A stretch of 64,000 nucleotides of DNA, taken from the NCBI RefSeq assembly GCF_022749495.1, contig NZ_CP094241.1, forward strand, positions 124,001 to 188,000. Reading direction: 5' to 3'. The notes under the pieces were generated by a model. The model had not been told where the DNA came from. It did not search any database and saw nothing but the letters and a program-made list of their open reading frames with translations. This stretch comes from Neisseria macacae ATCC 33926. GTDB taxonomy: Bacteria; Pseudomonadota; Gammaproteobacteria; Burkholderiales; Neisseriaceae. This document shows, piece after piece, positions 18,531-27,345 of the stretch (position 1 is its first letter; each line of letters starts with the position of its first letter). A program made the translations under genes and the position numbers.

Positions 18531-19574
18531 ATGAGCCGCATTTTATCCTCACTGCGTTATCCGCTGATTCAAGCACCGATGGCGTTTGCACATGACACAG
18601 AGCTGACTTTGGCTGTCGGCAAAACCGGCGCTTTGGGTTCGTTGGCAGGGGCGATGTATGACGCCGCGGGTTTGGAAAAAGCGTTGGCACGGATGAAGCA
18701 GGAAGGCGGCGACCGTCCGTACAACCTCAACTTTTTCGCCCACCGCACGCCGTCTGCCGATCGCACGCAATACGATGCCTGGTTTGCCGTGTTGCGTCCG
18801 TATTTCAAGGCTTACGGGCTGACAGAAAACGACATTCCCAGCGGCGGCGGACGGCAGCCGTTTGATGCCGATGCGTTGGCATGTGTGGAACGTTACCGCC
18901 CGCCTGTGGTCAGCTTCCACTTCGGCTTGCCCGCGCCCGAATACTTGCAGCGCGTCAAAGCGACGGGTGCGGAAGTGTGGAGCAGCGCGACGACGGTCGA
19001 AGAAGCCGTTTGGCTGGAACAAAACGGCGCGGATGTCGTGATAGCCCAAGCGTGGGAGGCGGGCGGTCATCGGGGATGGTTTTTAAACCGCAATCCCGAC
19101 AGCCAAAGCGGCTTGTTCGCCCTGTTGCCCGCCGTCCGCAAGGCCGTGCGCCTGCCCGTCATAGCCGCAGGCGGCGTTTCCGATGCCGCCGCCGTCCGCG
19201 CCGCGTTGGGATTGGGCGCGTCTGCAGTGCAGGTCGGAACCGCCTTCCTGCTCGCAGACGAAGCCCTGACCAAACCCGCCCACCGCGCCGCCATCCAAAC
19301 TGCCCGTCCCGAAGATACCGTGGTGACCAACTTGTTCAGCGGCGGCGCGGCACGCGGGCTTTACAACCGCTTCATACGCGAAGCCGGTCCGATGAATGGC
19401 GCAGCGCTCCCGTTCCCCTTGGCAGGCGCAGCCGTCGGCGCATTGAAAGCCGCCGCCGAAAAACAAGGCTGCTACGACTTTTCTCCATTTTGGGCAGGGC
19501 AAAACGCAGGACTGTGCCACCCCGGCAGCGCGGCGGAAATCGTCGAACGGTTGTGCGGCGGCATCGAGCGTTAG
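18531..19574 (+). CDS. Nitronate monooxygenase-like FMN enzyme (2-nitropropane dioxygenase family)
   Basis: 347 residues behind a strong AAGGAGAAAC site. The TIM-barrel FMN family is shown by YPLIQAPMAF at the N-terminus, NLNFFAHR, VVSFHFGLP, GADVVIAQAWEAGGHRG with the conserved His-Arg-Gly phosphate/FMN region, PVIAAGGVSDAAAVRAALGLGASAVQVGTAF split over the barrel's end, and TNLFSGGAARG. Family enzymes oxidise alkyl nitronates such as propionate-3-nitronate, a detoxification role, though close relatives include enoyl-reductases. It is a single gene with no clear partner; the natural substrate is uncertain. Confidence 0.85.
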   Translation: MSRILSSLRYPLIQAPMAFAHDTELTLAVGKTGALGSLAGAMYDAAGLEKALARMKQEGGDRPYNLNFFAHRTPSADRTQYDAWFAVLRPYFKAYGLTENDIPSGGGRQPFDADALACVERYRPPVVSFHFGLPAPEYLQRVKATGAEVWSSATTVEEAVWLEQNGADVVIAQAWEAGGHRGWFLNRNPDSQSGLFALLPAVRKAVRLPVIAAGGVSDAAAVRAALGLGASAVQVGTAFLLADEALTKPAHRAAIQTARPEDTVVTNLFSGGAARGLYNRFIREAGPMNGAALPFPLAGAAVGALKAAAEKQGCYDFSPFWAGQNAGLCHPGSAAEIVERLCGGIER

Positions 19575-19609
19575 GACGGTTTGAGCACAGGCAAGGTGGA
19601 CGTTGCAAG

Positions 19610-19648
19610 AAGGTCGTCTGAAAATTGAAAACAGGTTTTCAGACGACC
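19610..19648. terminator. DUS hairpin after the nitronate monooxygenase-like gene
   Basis: Convergent DUS copies with a 10-base loop, fused directly to the A palindrome that starts at 19651. Confidence 0.75.
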
Positions 19649-19650
19649 CG

Positions 19651-19738
19651 TAGCGTGGGCTTTGCCACGAAATGAAGATAAAGACAACCGCCCGATTCGG
19701 ATTGTCGGACAGCAGGTTCGCGGACAAAGCCCACGCTA
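19651..19738. repeat. A-type palindromic repeat
   Basis: Same ends (TAGCGTGGGCTTTG and CAAAGCCCACGCTA) and size as the copies at 5002-5648. The inner part ATTCGGATTGTCGGACAG is also shared with the copies near 28600-29100. Confidence 0.85.
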
Positions 19739-19745
19739 CGGACTG

Positions 19746-19908
19746 GGTCTCTTCCGAGCTTGTCGATTAGTGGTTCCTGAGGTTTCCGTTTGCCGTTAAT
19801 CAGGGGTTTGCGGGTAATGCGCAGCCTGCCGTCGGACAGATATCGCTTTTCCTGAACATAAACCGATTGCAGCCCTTTACCGGAGATGTCGCGGAAGCGT
19901 CCACCCAT
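19746..19908 (-). pseudogene. Possible gene remnant truncated by the A repeat
   Basis: A minus-strand frame begins MGGRFRDISGKGLQ and reads about 54 residues of gene-like sequence (RYLSDGRLRITRKPLING) before running into the A palindrome, which supplies an unrelated tail. No family is recognised. The abrupt change suggests the 3' end of an old gene was lost when the repeat arrived. It could also be a chance frame. Confidence 0.3.
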
Positions 19909-19983
19909 ATGGAACGCTGCGCCCGATTTGGTGAATGTTTTGATTTATGCTTTATACTTATAGAAAACAAGAGGAAGTGATAT

Positions 19984-20256
19984 ATGTCTTTCTTTAAAAA
20001 TAAATTAGGTATCTGGCTGGCATTAATCTATCTAATCGCATCAATGGTTATTTTGGGTGATAGTACAGAGGGGAGCTGGGGAGGTTTTCTTCTCTTCGTC
20101 TTAGCCTTTCCCTTTTCCATTTTGTCTTTATTCGTTTCCAATTATGTAAATGGCCCGTTAGCCAATTGGGTATTTATCTTTCTGAATGCAATTTGGTGGT
20201 TTTTACTGGGATGGTTAATCACTAAGATTTTTAGAAAAAAGATTCAGACAGAATAA
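19984..20256 (+). CDS. Small membrane protein, 90 residues
   Basis: The ATG follows AGAGGAAGTGATAT, a good ribosome-binding site. Three hydrophobic stretches (about residues 9-25, 34-52 and 63-82; LGIWLALIYLIASMVIL, FLLFVLAFPFSILSLFV, WVFIFLNAIWWFLLGWL) indicate an inner-membrane protein with a basic C-terminus (KIFRKKIQTE). No family is recognised. It is AT-rich and bordered by A repeats on both sides, so it is probably an accessory gene. Confidence 0.7.
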   Translation: MSFFKNKLGIWLALIYLIASMVILGDSTEGSWGGFLLFVLAFPFSILSLFVSNYVNGPLANWVFIFLNAIWWFLLGWLITKIFRKKIQTE

Positions 20257-20289
20257 ATCCGGATTGTCGATGACAGGAAGGGCTTTTTT

Positions 20290-20304
20290 GCAAAGCCCAC
20301 GCTA
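20290..20304. repeat. Half copy of the A repeat (right end only)
   Basis: GCAAAGCCCACGCTA matches the right arm of the A palindrome with no left arm before it. Probably a deletion remnant. Confidence 0.6.
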
Positions 20305-20338
20305 CTTGAGTCCCAAGCCTGTATTGATTGAATAAACG

Positions 20339-20407
20339 AGGTCGTCTGAAAACGGGAGTGAACGAGTTTCTCCAAAACTCAACTCTCAGAGTTTTCAGAC
20401 GACCTTA
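20339..20407. terminator. Long-loop DUS inverted repeat
   Basis: AGGTCGTCTGAAAAC and GTTTTCAGACGACCT are separated by about 39 bases. The loop itself contains GAGTTT/AAACTC pairs that could lengthen the fold. Confidence 0.6.
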
Positions 20408-20420
20408 TTTTTACCTGTAA

Positions 20421-20550
20421 CCTGCCCCCTCTCCCGTCCGGCGGGAGAGGGCTGGGGAGAGGGTGGCTCTACGGGTTGTACAAATTTGATTTGACCTAAA
20501 GTTGCAAAGCCACCCCCATCCTAACCTTCCCCCGCCGGACGGGGGAAGGG
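20421..20550. repeat. B-type palindromic repeat
   Basis: A second palindromic family: CCCTCTCCCGTCCGGCGGGAGAGGG hairpin (written here by its ends CCCTCTCCCG and CGGGAGAGGG), a middle with AAATTTGATTTGACCTAAA, then TCCCCCGCCGGACGGGGGA. Related copies lie at 28688-28797 and 28915-29020 in the opposite sense. No protein is encoded. Confidence 0.8.
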
Positions 20551-20583
20551 ACAAGTTGTCGTTGCTGCAATGAGTAGTAATCC

Positions 20584-20689
20584 GTAGCGTGGGCTTTGCC
20601 CACGAGATAAATGCCGAAATGGATACCCATTCGGTTGTTGTCTGATTTGGATTTTTAGATAGCAGATTTCGTGGGCAAAGCCCACGCTA
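20584..20689. repeat. A-type palindromic repeat
   Basis: TAGCGTGGGCTTTGCCCACG at the left and CGTGGGCAAAGCCCACGCTA at the right give near-perfect 20-base inverted ends, the most symmetric copy in the window. A lone DUS follows near 20751. Confidence 0.85.
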
Positions 20690-20832
20690 CGGGTTGGATT
20701 TCCAATTTAATTGAATAAAACCCGCGTTGATTGCATAAAAAATTGAATCCAAGGTCGTCTGAAAATCCCCAACCGCCATCACTCAAGCCGTATTCCTCTT
20801 TGTTTGGAATACGGCTTGTCGTTTCTGCCGGT

Positions 20833-21648
20833 TTATTTCTTCTGCCACGCTTGGCGGAGGTATTCGATGTGGTCGGGGAGGGCGTAGAAGGGGGTGTTGC
20901 CGTGGTTGGCGTTGGGGTAGAGGGTAAATTGTGCGTCTGCGCCGAGGTGTTGGAGGGTGCCGGCAAGCAGTTTGGCTTGGGCGACCATTTCCCTGCCGAT
21001 TTGTTCGGGGCGGTTGCTGCGGCCTTCGTGTTCGCCGACGCTGATGCGGACGGCGGTGTCGGCGGGAAGGGCGGACGGTAGGAAGTCGAGGACGCGGCGG
21101 TTGTGCCACCAGACGGAGGGGGAGGCGAGCAGGTTGTGTTTGAAGCGGTCGGGGGCGGTGAAGAGGGAATAGAGTCCGAACAATGCGCCGAAGGAGTGTC
21201 CGAACAGGGCTTGTTCTTTGGGGTTGATGGGGTATTTGGCGGCAAGGGCCGGGGCGAGTTCGTGGTCGAGGAAGGCGGCGAAGCGGTCGGCTTGTCCGTA
21301 TTGGCGGCGTTCTGCTTCGGTGGCGGTTTCGGGCAGGGGCGGGGTGTAGTCAAGGGCGCGTTGGGTCAGGTCGCGGACTTCGCCGTTGGGGTAGCCGATG
21401 CTGACGATGAGGCAGGCGGCGCGGCTTCGGGTCATGGGGTTGATGAGCAGGGATTGCGCCATGCTGAGGGCGGCGGGAAAGAAGGCGTCGCCGTCGAGGA
21501 TATGGAGGACGGGATAGCCTTGCGGGGGCGGGTCGCCGACGGCGGCGGTTTGGATGCGGTAGCTGCGGCCGGTTTGATCGGAACGGATGTGGGTTTCTTC
21601 GGCTTGCAGCAGGCGGGCGGCTTGCCAGTGTGCGGTGCGTGAGGTCAT
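20833..21648 (-). CDS. Alpha/beta-hydrolase, IroE/BesA-like siderophore esterase
   Basis: 271 residues. The Esterase (PF00756-type) fold is indicated by VLHILDGDAFFP near the N-terminus, the nucleophile elbow GHSFGALFGLYSL with Ser, SPSVWWHN, and a late NANHGNTPF with the catalytic His. Relatives (IroE, BesA, Fes C-domain) hydrolyse catecholate tri-ester siderophores to release iron. No signal peptide is evident, so it is probably cytoplasmic. It lies on the same strand as, and downstream of, the TonB-dependent siderophore receptor at 22029, with a CREE between them. That context supports use of an imported siderophore. Confidence 0.82.
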   Translation of the reverse strand: MTSRTAHWQAARLLQAEETHIRSDQTGRSYRIQTAAVGDPPPQGYPVLHILDGDAFFPAALSMAQSLLINPMTRSRAACLIVSIGYPNGEVRDLTQRALDYTPPLPETATEAERRQYGQADRFAAFLDHELAPALAAKYPINPKEQALFGHSFGALFGLYSLFTAPDRFKHNLLASPSVWWHNRRVLDFLPSALPADTAVRISVGEHEGRSNRPEQIGREMVAQAKLLAGTLQHLGADAQFTLYPNANHGNTPFYALPDHIEYLRQAWQKK

Positions 21649-21744
21649 GGCGGGGTTGTCGGTTGTGTTGGTGGGGTGTGTTGTGTGTGTTATCGGGTTG
21701 GCGGATGTTTCAGACGACCTTTGGGCTATATCTGCTGTTTTTTC

Positions 21745-21901
21745 TATAGTGGATTAACTTTAAACCGGTACGGCGTTGCCTCGCCTTAGCTCAAAGAGAA
21801 CGATTCTCTAAGGTGCTGAAGCACCAAGTGAATCGGTTCCGTACTATCTGTACTGTCTGCGGCTTCGTCGCCTTGTCCTGATTTAAAGTTAATCCACTAT
21901 A
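21745..21901. repeat. Correia repeat (CREE), long form
   Basis: 157 bases with TATAGTGGATTAACTTTAAA at the left and its complement at the right, flanking the CREE core and the extra 50-base insert (GGTGCTGAAGCACC) that carries the IHF site in the long form. It lies between the receptor and the esterase genes; CREE ends can carry promoters and RNase III sites. Confidence 0.95.
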
Positions 21902-22028
21902 TTTGAATACATGGACATAAATGATAAAACCGGACAGGTGGTGTGCCCTGCCTGTCCGGTCTGTTTCCGTAATGTGTTGGTCTTCTGGTTTTTGGCGGTG
22001 ATTTGTTTTCCTTTTGCTTTTCCCGTTT

Positions 22029-24137
22029 TTAGAAGTCGTAGCGGAGGTTTGCCATCAGGCTGCGCTCCGAGCCGGGAATGTTGAAGGTGTTTGCGCTGCC
22101 GACGCGGGCGTAGTAGTGGCGGTTGAAGATGTTGTCGGCGTTGATTTGCAGCTTCAGCTTAGGCGTGAAGCGGTATGCCGCCATGGCGTCGAATGTGGCG
22201 TAGCCGCCCGCGCGCAGCCCTGCCGCAGAGGAGATGCTGCTCATCGCGTTCACGCCGCCGCCGAGGGTCAGCTTGGGCGTAACTTCATAAGTCGTCCACA
22301 GGTTTGCGCTGTGTTTGGGCATCAGCAGGAAGATGCCGTCGTCGCGGGGGTTGGCGGCGGTTTTGATTTGGCTGTGCAGATAGCTGTAACCTGCGTGGAT
22401 TTGCCATTTCGGTGTAATCGCGCCGCTGATTTCGGTCTCAACGCCTTCCATCACGCGTTTGCCCAAGGCGGCGTAACGGGTATTGCGATTGTTCGGGTTT
22501 AGTGGTGCGGCGGCGTTTTTGTCTTTCAGGCGGTAGAGGGAGACGCGGGTGTTGAGGCGGTCGTCCATGTAGCTGCCTTTGTAGCCGACTTCAAACTGGT
22601 TGCCTTCGCGTGGTTTGAGCAGGTTGCCGTCGGTGCCGAGGCTGGTTTGCGGCGTGTAGAGTTGGGAGAAGCTGGCGTAGAGGCTGTTGTTGTCGTTCAA
22701 GTCGTAAACTGCGCCTGCGTAGCCGGTGAACTTGGTTTTGCTGGCTTTGTGCAACTCGTCGCCTTCGCCCGCTTCAATTTTGTAGTGTCCCAAACGCCAG
22801 CCGCCGATGAGCGACAGCCTGTCGACCGGATGGAAGACGGATTTGCCGTAAACGCCGAATTCGTCAAGGTTTTCAGTAGCGACGGTATGGCTGTAACCGC
22901 GCGCGCCGGCACGGGCGTTCTGCATCAGGTTGACATAGGGAACGGAGTGGAAATCGCCCAAGGCAACATTACGCGCAACGGCTGCACGGCCTTGCTCGTT
23001 GGTGCTGCGCAAGCGGTTGTAGTCCGCGCCGACGACGAGTTCGTTTGCGGTGTTGCCCAAGGCAAACGGACGGCTGTAGCTTGCGTCAACCGCGAAGGCT
23101 TTTTGTTTGATTTCCGTGCCTAAGCCGGCGACGTTTGCCTTATTGTCGGCAGAAAGTTTGTTGGCGGCGAAGGTGTAGTTGGAGTCGGCATCGCGGTCGG
23201 AATAGCGCATACCGATTTTGCCGTAGCCGCCGTCGTCAAAATAGTGTTTCAAATCGGCGAACACGTCATGGCTGTTCATTTTGAATTTGTTCCAATCCGC
23301 GCCGACAAAGGTGTGGTTGGGCAGGGACAGCAAATTGCCGCTGCTGCCGACGGGCAGGCCGTTGTACGGCGCGAGGTGGCGTTGCTGGTAGAGATAGCCT
23401 ACGCCCAAAGTTGTGTCGGGGTTGATGTCCCAATCCGCCGCCGCATAGAAGGTTTCGTGATGGTTGTTTTTCTCGGCAGGACGGGGAGATGCACCTGAAG
23501 TCTGCGCCATCACACGGGCGCGTACGCTGCCGTCGGCGTTCAGAGGACCTGAAACATCGGCTTCGGCTTTATATTGTTTGTGCGTACCGAACCCTGCCGC
23601 CGCATGGCCTTGGAACTCTTTGGTCGGGCGTTTGCGCACCAAATTCACAATACCGCCCATCTCGCCGCTGCTGTCGAACAAGCCGCTCGGGCCGCGCATC
23701 ACTTCGACGCGGTCGAAGGCGAACAGGTTGGGCAGCGTGCCGTTGATACTCTGCATTTGCGCGGGCAGGCCGTCGATGTTGTATTCGCTGTATTCGTAAC
23801 CGCGCGCATAAACCGATGAGCGTCCGTCGTCATTGCTCAACACGCGCAGCCCCGGCGTTTTGCGCGCCAGTTGGTCAAAGGTATCGACGTTGCGGTCTTT
23901 TACCTGCTGATTGGTGATGATGCTGACGGATTGCGGAATCTCGCGCAAAGAAGCGGGGATTTTTGTGCCGACGGTGGCGGCAAACGAGCTGTAATCGCCG
24001 TTTTTCTCGGTGGCAATCGCGTTATACGAACGCTGTCCTTTCACATGGACAGTATCCAGCTCGACCGTTTCGGCGGCAAATACAGTGGAAGATAAAGCGG
24101 CCACAACGGCGGCAGCAGTCAGATTGGGTCGGAACAT
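22029..24137 (-). CDS. TonB-dependent siderophore receptor
   Basis: 702 residues. ATG at 24137 behind GGAGAAATTG is preferred over a TTG one codon earlier. A signal peptide ends at VFAAE. The plug domain has REIPQSVSIITNQQVKD, LARKTPGL, YARGYEYSEYNIDGLP, DRVEVMRGPSGL and GGIVNLVRKRP. The 22-strand barrel follows and the protein ends in YDF with the terminal Phe needed for BAM. The plug signatures are those of the FpvA/FhuE/FoxA ferric-siderophore group. It should import a ferric siderophore, possibly one made by other bacteria since no biosynthesis genes are near. The esterase downstream would release the iron. Confidence 0.93.
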   Translation of the reverse strand: MFRPNLTAAAVVAALSSTVFAAETVELDTVHVKGQRSYNAIATEKNGDYSSFAATVGTKIPASLREIPQSVSIITNQQVKDRNVDTFDQLARKTPGLRVLSNDDGRSSVYARGYEYSEYNIDGLPAQMQSINGTLPNLFAFDRVEVMRGPSGLFDSSGEMGGIVNLVRKRPTKEFQGHAAAGFGTHKQYKAEADVSGPLNADGSVRARVMAQTSGASPRPAEKNNHHETFYAAADWDINPDTTLGVGYLYQQRHLAPYNGLPVGSSGNLLSLPNHTFVGADWNKFKMNSHDVFADLKHYFDDGGYGKIGMRYSDRDADSNYTFAANKLSADNKANVAGLGTEIKQKAFAVDASYSRPFALGNTANELVVGADYNRLRSTNEQGRAAVARNVALGDFHSVPYVNLMQNARAGARGYSHTVATENLDEFGVYGKSVFHPVDRLSLIGGWRLGHYKIEAGEGDELHKASKTKFTGYAGAVYDLNDNNSLYASFSQLYTPQTSLGTDGNLLKPREGNQFEVGYKGSYMDDRLNTRVSLYRLKDKNAAAPLNPNNRNTRYAALGKRVMEGVETEISGAITPKWQIHAGYSYLHSQIKTAANPRDDGIFLLMPKHSANLWTTYEVTPKLTLGGGVNAMSSISSAAGLRAGGYATFDAMAAYRFTPKLKLQINADNIFNRHYYARVGSANTFNIPGSERSLMANLRYDF

Positions 24138-24155
24138 CAATTTCTCCGTTCATTG

Positions 24156-24182
24156 TACAAATGAGAATGGTTGTATTTTATA
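24156..24182 (-). promoter_or_regulatory. Fur-box-like site over the receptor promoter
   Basis: AATGAGAATGGTT at 24160-24172 matches 11 of 13 positions of the common Fur half AATGAGAATCATT. On the minus strand a TATAAA -10 (24177-24182) lies just upstream, so the site would overlap the transcription start. This is the expected arrangement for iron repression of a siderophore receptor. Confidence 0.5.
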
Positions 24183-24247
24183 AGTTTAATATCTGAAATT
24201 GTAGAAAAAAACTATCGTTTTCCCGACAATCTCTTGTGAATATGCGA

Positions 24248-24290
24248 CAAGGTCGTCTGAAAACTTTAATTTGGTTTTCAGACGACCTTG
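24248..24290. terminator. DUS hairpin
   Basis: Convergent DUS copies with an 11-base loop, between the divergent receptor and adhE genes. The flanks to 24515 are AT-rich and otherwise empty. Confidence 0.65.
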
Positions 24291-24515
24291 TCCGTTTTGC
24301 CTGCAAATTTTGTTTGAAAGGTTGTTTTGTAATTTCGATACAAAATTCAAAAAATTTCATTTTCATATGAATTGCAGCGGGTAAAACAATAGCGATATGG
24401 CAAAGGGGGAAACTCGGCGGCCTCTTTTATCAAACTCGTTAAAATGATTTTATTTCAATGTATTAAAAACAGAAAAATCCTGAAAGAGGTCGTCTGAAAA
24501 CAGCATGCATGGTTT

Positions 24516-24557
24516 GTGATGTAAGTCAAAGAGAAATGTAACAAAATTACTTATAGT
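24516..24557 (+). promoter_or_regulatory. FNR-type promoter of adhE
   Basis: GTGATGTAAGTCAA at 24516-24529 matches TTGATNNNNATCAA at 8 of 10 conserved bases. A TATAGT -10 lies at 24552-24557. With a start about 7 bases later, the site is centred near -41.5, the class II FNR position. Anaerobic activation of adhE is the natural reading. Confidence 0.6.
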
Positions 24558-24612
24558 AATCGTAGTGAAAATTTATCGTCTTTATTGCCACCTTATATCA
24601 AGGAGATACACC

Positions 24613-27228
24613 ATGAACGCATCAGCCGACAATGTCGTCAGCCCCGCCGTAGCCGAGGTCAACAGTTTGGTTGAAAAGGGTTTGCGCTCGTTGGACGAGT
24701 TTCGCAAGCTGAATCAGGAGCAGATTGATTATATCGTTGCCAAAGCCTCCATTGCCGCGCTGGACAAACATGGTGTACTCGCCATGCACGCGGTCGAAGA
24801 AACGGGACGAGGTGTATTTGAAGATAAGGCGACCAAAAACCTGTTTGCCTGCGAAAACGTCGTGCGCCGCCTGCGCGATTTGAAAACCGTGGGCGTCATC
24901 AGCGAAGACGATGTAACCGGCATTACCGAAATCGCCGATCCGGTCGGGGTCGTCTGCGGTATCGTGCCGACCACCAATCCGACTTCCACCACCATTTTCA
25001 AATCCCTGATTGCGCTGAAAACCCGCAATCCGATTATTTTCTCGTTCCACCCTTCCGCCCAGCAGTGTTCCGCCCACGCCGCCCAAATCGTACGCGATGC
25101 CGCGATTGCCGCCGGCGCGCCGGAAAACTGTATCCAGTGGATTGAAAAACCGTCTATGGAAGGCACTTCCGCGCTGATGAAGCATCCGGGTGTAGCGACG
25201 ATTTTGGCGACCGGCGGCAATGCGATGGTGGAAGCCGCTTATTCCTGCGGCAAACCCGCGCTCGGCGTCGGGGCGGGCAACGTGCCTGCCTATGTTGAAA
25301 AAACGGCAAACATCCAGCAGGCGGCACACGACATCGTGATGTCCAAAGCGTTCGACAACGGCATGATTTGCGCCAGCGAACAAGCCGTCATCGCCGACAA
25401 AGAGATTTATAAAGAGCTAGTTGAAGAGTTCAAATCCTATGGTGTGTACTTCGCCAACAAAAAAGAAAAAGCCATGCTCGAAGACTTCATCTTCGGCGTT
25501 ACGGCAAACTGCGCCAACTGCGGCGGCGCGAAGCTCAATTCCGCTGTTGTGGGCAAACCGGCGGCATGGATTGCCGAGCAGGCAGGGTTTAAAGTCCCCG
25601 AAAAAACCAACATCATCATCGCCGAATGCCGCGAAGTCGGCCCCAACGAGCCGCTGACCCGCGAAAAACTCTCGCCCGTACTGGCGATGCTCAAAGCGGA
25701 TTCCACCGAACAAGGTTTGCAGTTTGCCGAACAAATGGTCGCTTTCGACGGCTTGGGACACTCCGCCGCCATCCATACCGCTGATCAAGAATTGGCAAAA
25801 ACCTTCGGCACCCGCGTCAAAGCCCTGCGCGTGATTTGGAACTCGCCTTCCACCTTCGGCGGCATCGGCGACGTTTATAACGCCTTCCTGCCGTCCCTGA
25901 CCTTGGGCTGCGGCTCTTACGGCAAAAACTCCGTCGGCGGCAACGTCAGCGCAGTCAACCTGTTAAACATCAAAAAAGTAGGCCGTCGGAGAAACAACAT
26001 GCAATGGTTCAAAGTACCCGCAAAAATCTATTTCGAGCGCGATTCCATCCAATACCTGCAAGACATGAAAGACTGCGAAAAAGTCATGATTGTGACCGAC
26101 CGTTCGATGGTCGATTTGGGCTTCGTCGATAAAGTGACCCACCAGCTCCACCAACGCAAGAACAAAGTAACCATCCAGCTTTTCACCGATGTCGAGGCCG
26201 ATCCGAGCGTCCAAACCGTCTATAAAGGCACCGATTTGATGCGCAGCTTCCAGCCCGACACCATCATCGCACTGGGCGGCGGCTCGCCGATGGACGCGGC
26301 AAAAGCCATGTGGCTCTTCTACGAACAGCCCCAAGTCGACTTTGAAGACCTCGTCCAAAAATTCATGGACATCCGCAAACGTGCCTTCCGCTTCCCCGAG
26401 TTGGGCCGCAAAGCCAAATTCATCGGCATCCCAACCACATCGGGCACCGGCTCCGAAGTTACGCCGTTTACCGTCATCAGCGACGGCGACAAAAAATACC
26501 CCATCGCCGACTACTCGCTGACCCCGACCATCGCCATCGTCGATCCCGCGTTTACCATGACCGTCCCCGCCGGCGTAACCGCCGACACCGGTCTGGACGT
26601 ACTGACCCACGCCGTAGAAGCATACGTTTCCGTACTCGCCAACGACTTTACCGACGGCCTCGCCCTGCAAGCCATCAAACTCGTGTTCCAATACCTCGAA
26701 CGCTCCTACAAACACGGCGCGTCCGACCCCGAAGCACGCGAACACATGCACAACGCCTCCACCATCGCAGGCATGGCGTTCTCCAACGCATTCCTCGGCA
26801 TCAACCACTCGATGGCGCACAAAATCGGCGGCAAATACCACGTTCCGCACGGCCGCGCCAACGCCATCCTGCTGCCACACGTCATCCGCTACAACGGCAC
26901 GCGCCCGCAGAAAACCGCCACTTGGCCGAAGTACAACTACTACAAAGCCGACCTGAAATATCAGGAAATCGCCCGTACCTTAGGCCTGCCGTGCGCCACC
27001 CCCGCCGAAGGCGTAGAATCCTTCGCCCGCGCCTGTCATGAACTGGCGGTCAACGTCGGCATCAAAATGTCGTTCAAAGAGCAGGGCATCGACGAAAAAA
27101 CCTTCATCGACGGCCGCAAAGAACTGGCACTGCTGTCCTTTGAAGACCAATGCACCCCCGCCAACCCGCGTCTGGCATTGGTCGCCGACATGGAAGAAAT
27201 CCTGACCAAAGCCTATTACGGCGAATAA
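24613..27228 (+). CDS. adhE: Bifunctional acetaldehyde-CoA / alcohol dehydrogenase
   Basis: 871 residues from MNASADNVVS behind AAGGAGATACACC; upstream in-frame codons have no such site. The N-terminal aldehyde dehydrogenase domain (to about 440) has TNPTSTTIFK and the catalytic Cys in GMICASEQ near residue 252. A linker leads to the iron-dependent alcohol dehydrogenase domain with GGGSPMDAAKA near 555, DVLTHAVEAYVS, INHSMAHKIGG and HVPHGRANA, which supply the metal His ligands. It reduces acetyl-CoA to ethanol with two NADH, recycling NAD in fermentation, and forms spirosomes. It is monocistronic; its terminator was broken by an IS. Confidence 0.97.
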   Translation: MNASADNVVSPAVAEVNSLVEKGLRSLDEFRKLNQEQIDYIVAKASIAALDKHGVLAMHAVEETGRGVFEDKATKNLFACENVVRRLRDLKTVGVISEDDVTGITEIADPVGVVCGIVPTTNPTSTTIFKSLIALKTRNPIIFSFHPSAQQCSAHAAQIVRDAAIAAGAPENCIQWIEKPSMEGTSALMKHPGVATILATGGNAMVEAAYSCGKPALGVGAGNVPAYVEKTANIQQAAHDIVMSKAFDNGMICASEQAVIADKEIYKELVEEFKSYGVYFANKKEKAMLEDFIFGVTANCANCGGAKLNSAVVGKPAAWIAEQAGFKVPEKTNIIIAECREVGPNEPLTREKLSPVLAMLKADSTEQGLQFAEQMVAFDGLGHSAAIHTADQELAKTFGTRVKALRVIWNSPSTFGGIGDVYNAFLPSLTLGCGSYGKNSVGGNVSAVNLLNIKKVGRRRNNMQWFKVPAKIYFERDSIQYLQDMKDCEKVMIVTDRSMVDLGFVDKVTHQLHQRKNKVTIQLFTDVEADPSVQTVYKGTDLMRSFQPDTIIALGGGSPMDAAKAMWLFYEQPQVDFEDLVQKFMDIRKRAFRFPELGRKAKFIGIPTTSGTGSEVTPFTVISDGDKKYPIADYSLTPTIAIVDPAFTMTVPAGVTADTGLDVLTHAVEAYVSVLANDFTDGLALQAIKLVFQYLERSYKHGASDPEAREHMHNASTIAGMAFSNAFLGINHSMAHKIGGKYHVPHGRANAILLPHVIRYNGTRPQKTATWPKYNYYKADLKYQEIARTLGLPCATPAEGVESFARACHELAVNVGIKMSFKEQGIDEKTFIDGRKELALLSFEDQCTPANPRLALVADMEEILTKAYYGE

Positions 27229-27345
27229 GGTTCGCGAATTACAATAAGGAGTAAGAAAAAGGTCGTCTGAAAACCGCATTTCGGGTTTGAACTGCACCCC
27301 AAAAGTTGGACACATCCCCTCCAACTCACAAGGTGCAGTTTTTTT

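Noticed and set aside
25963..26880. 305-codon minus-strand frame opposite adhE
   Set aside because: A typical shadow frame in GC-rich coding sequence; adhE motifs are unambiguous.
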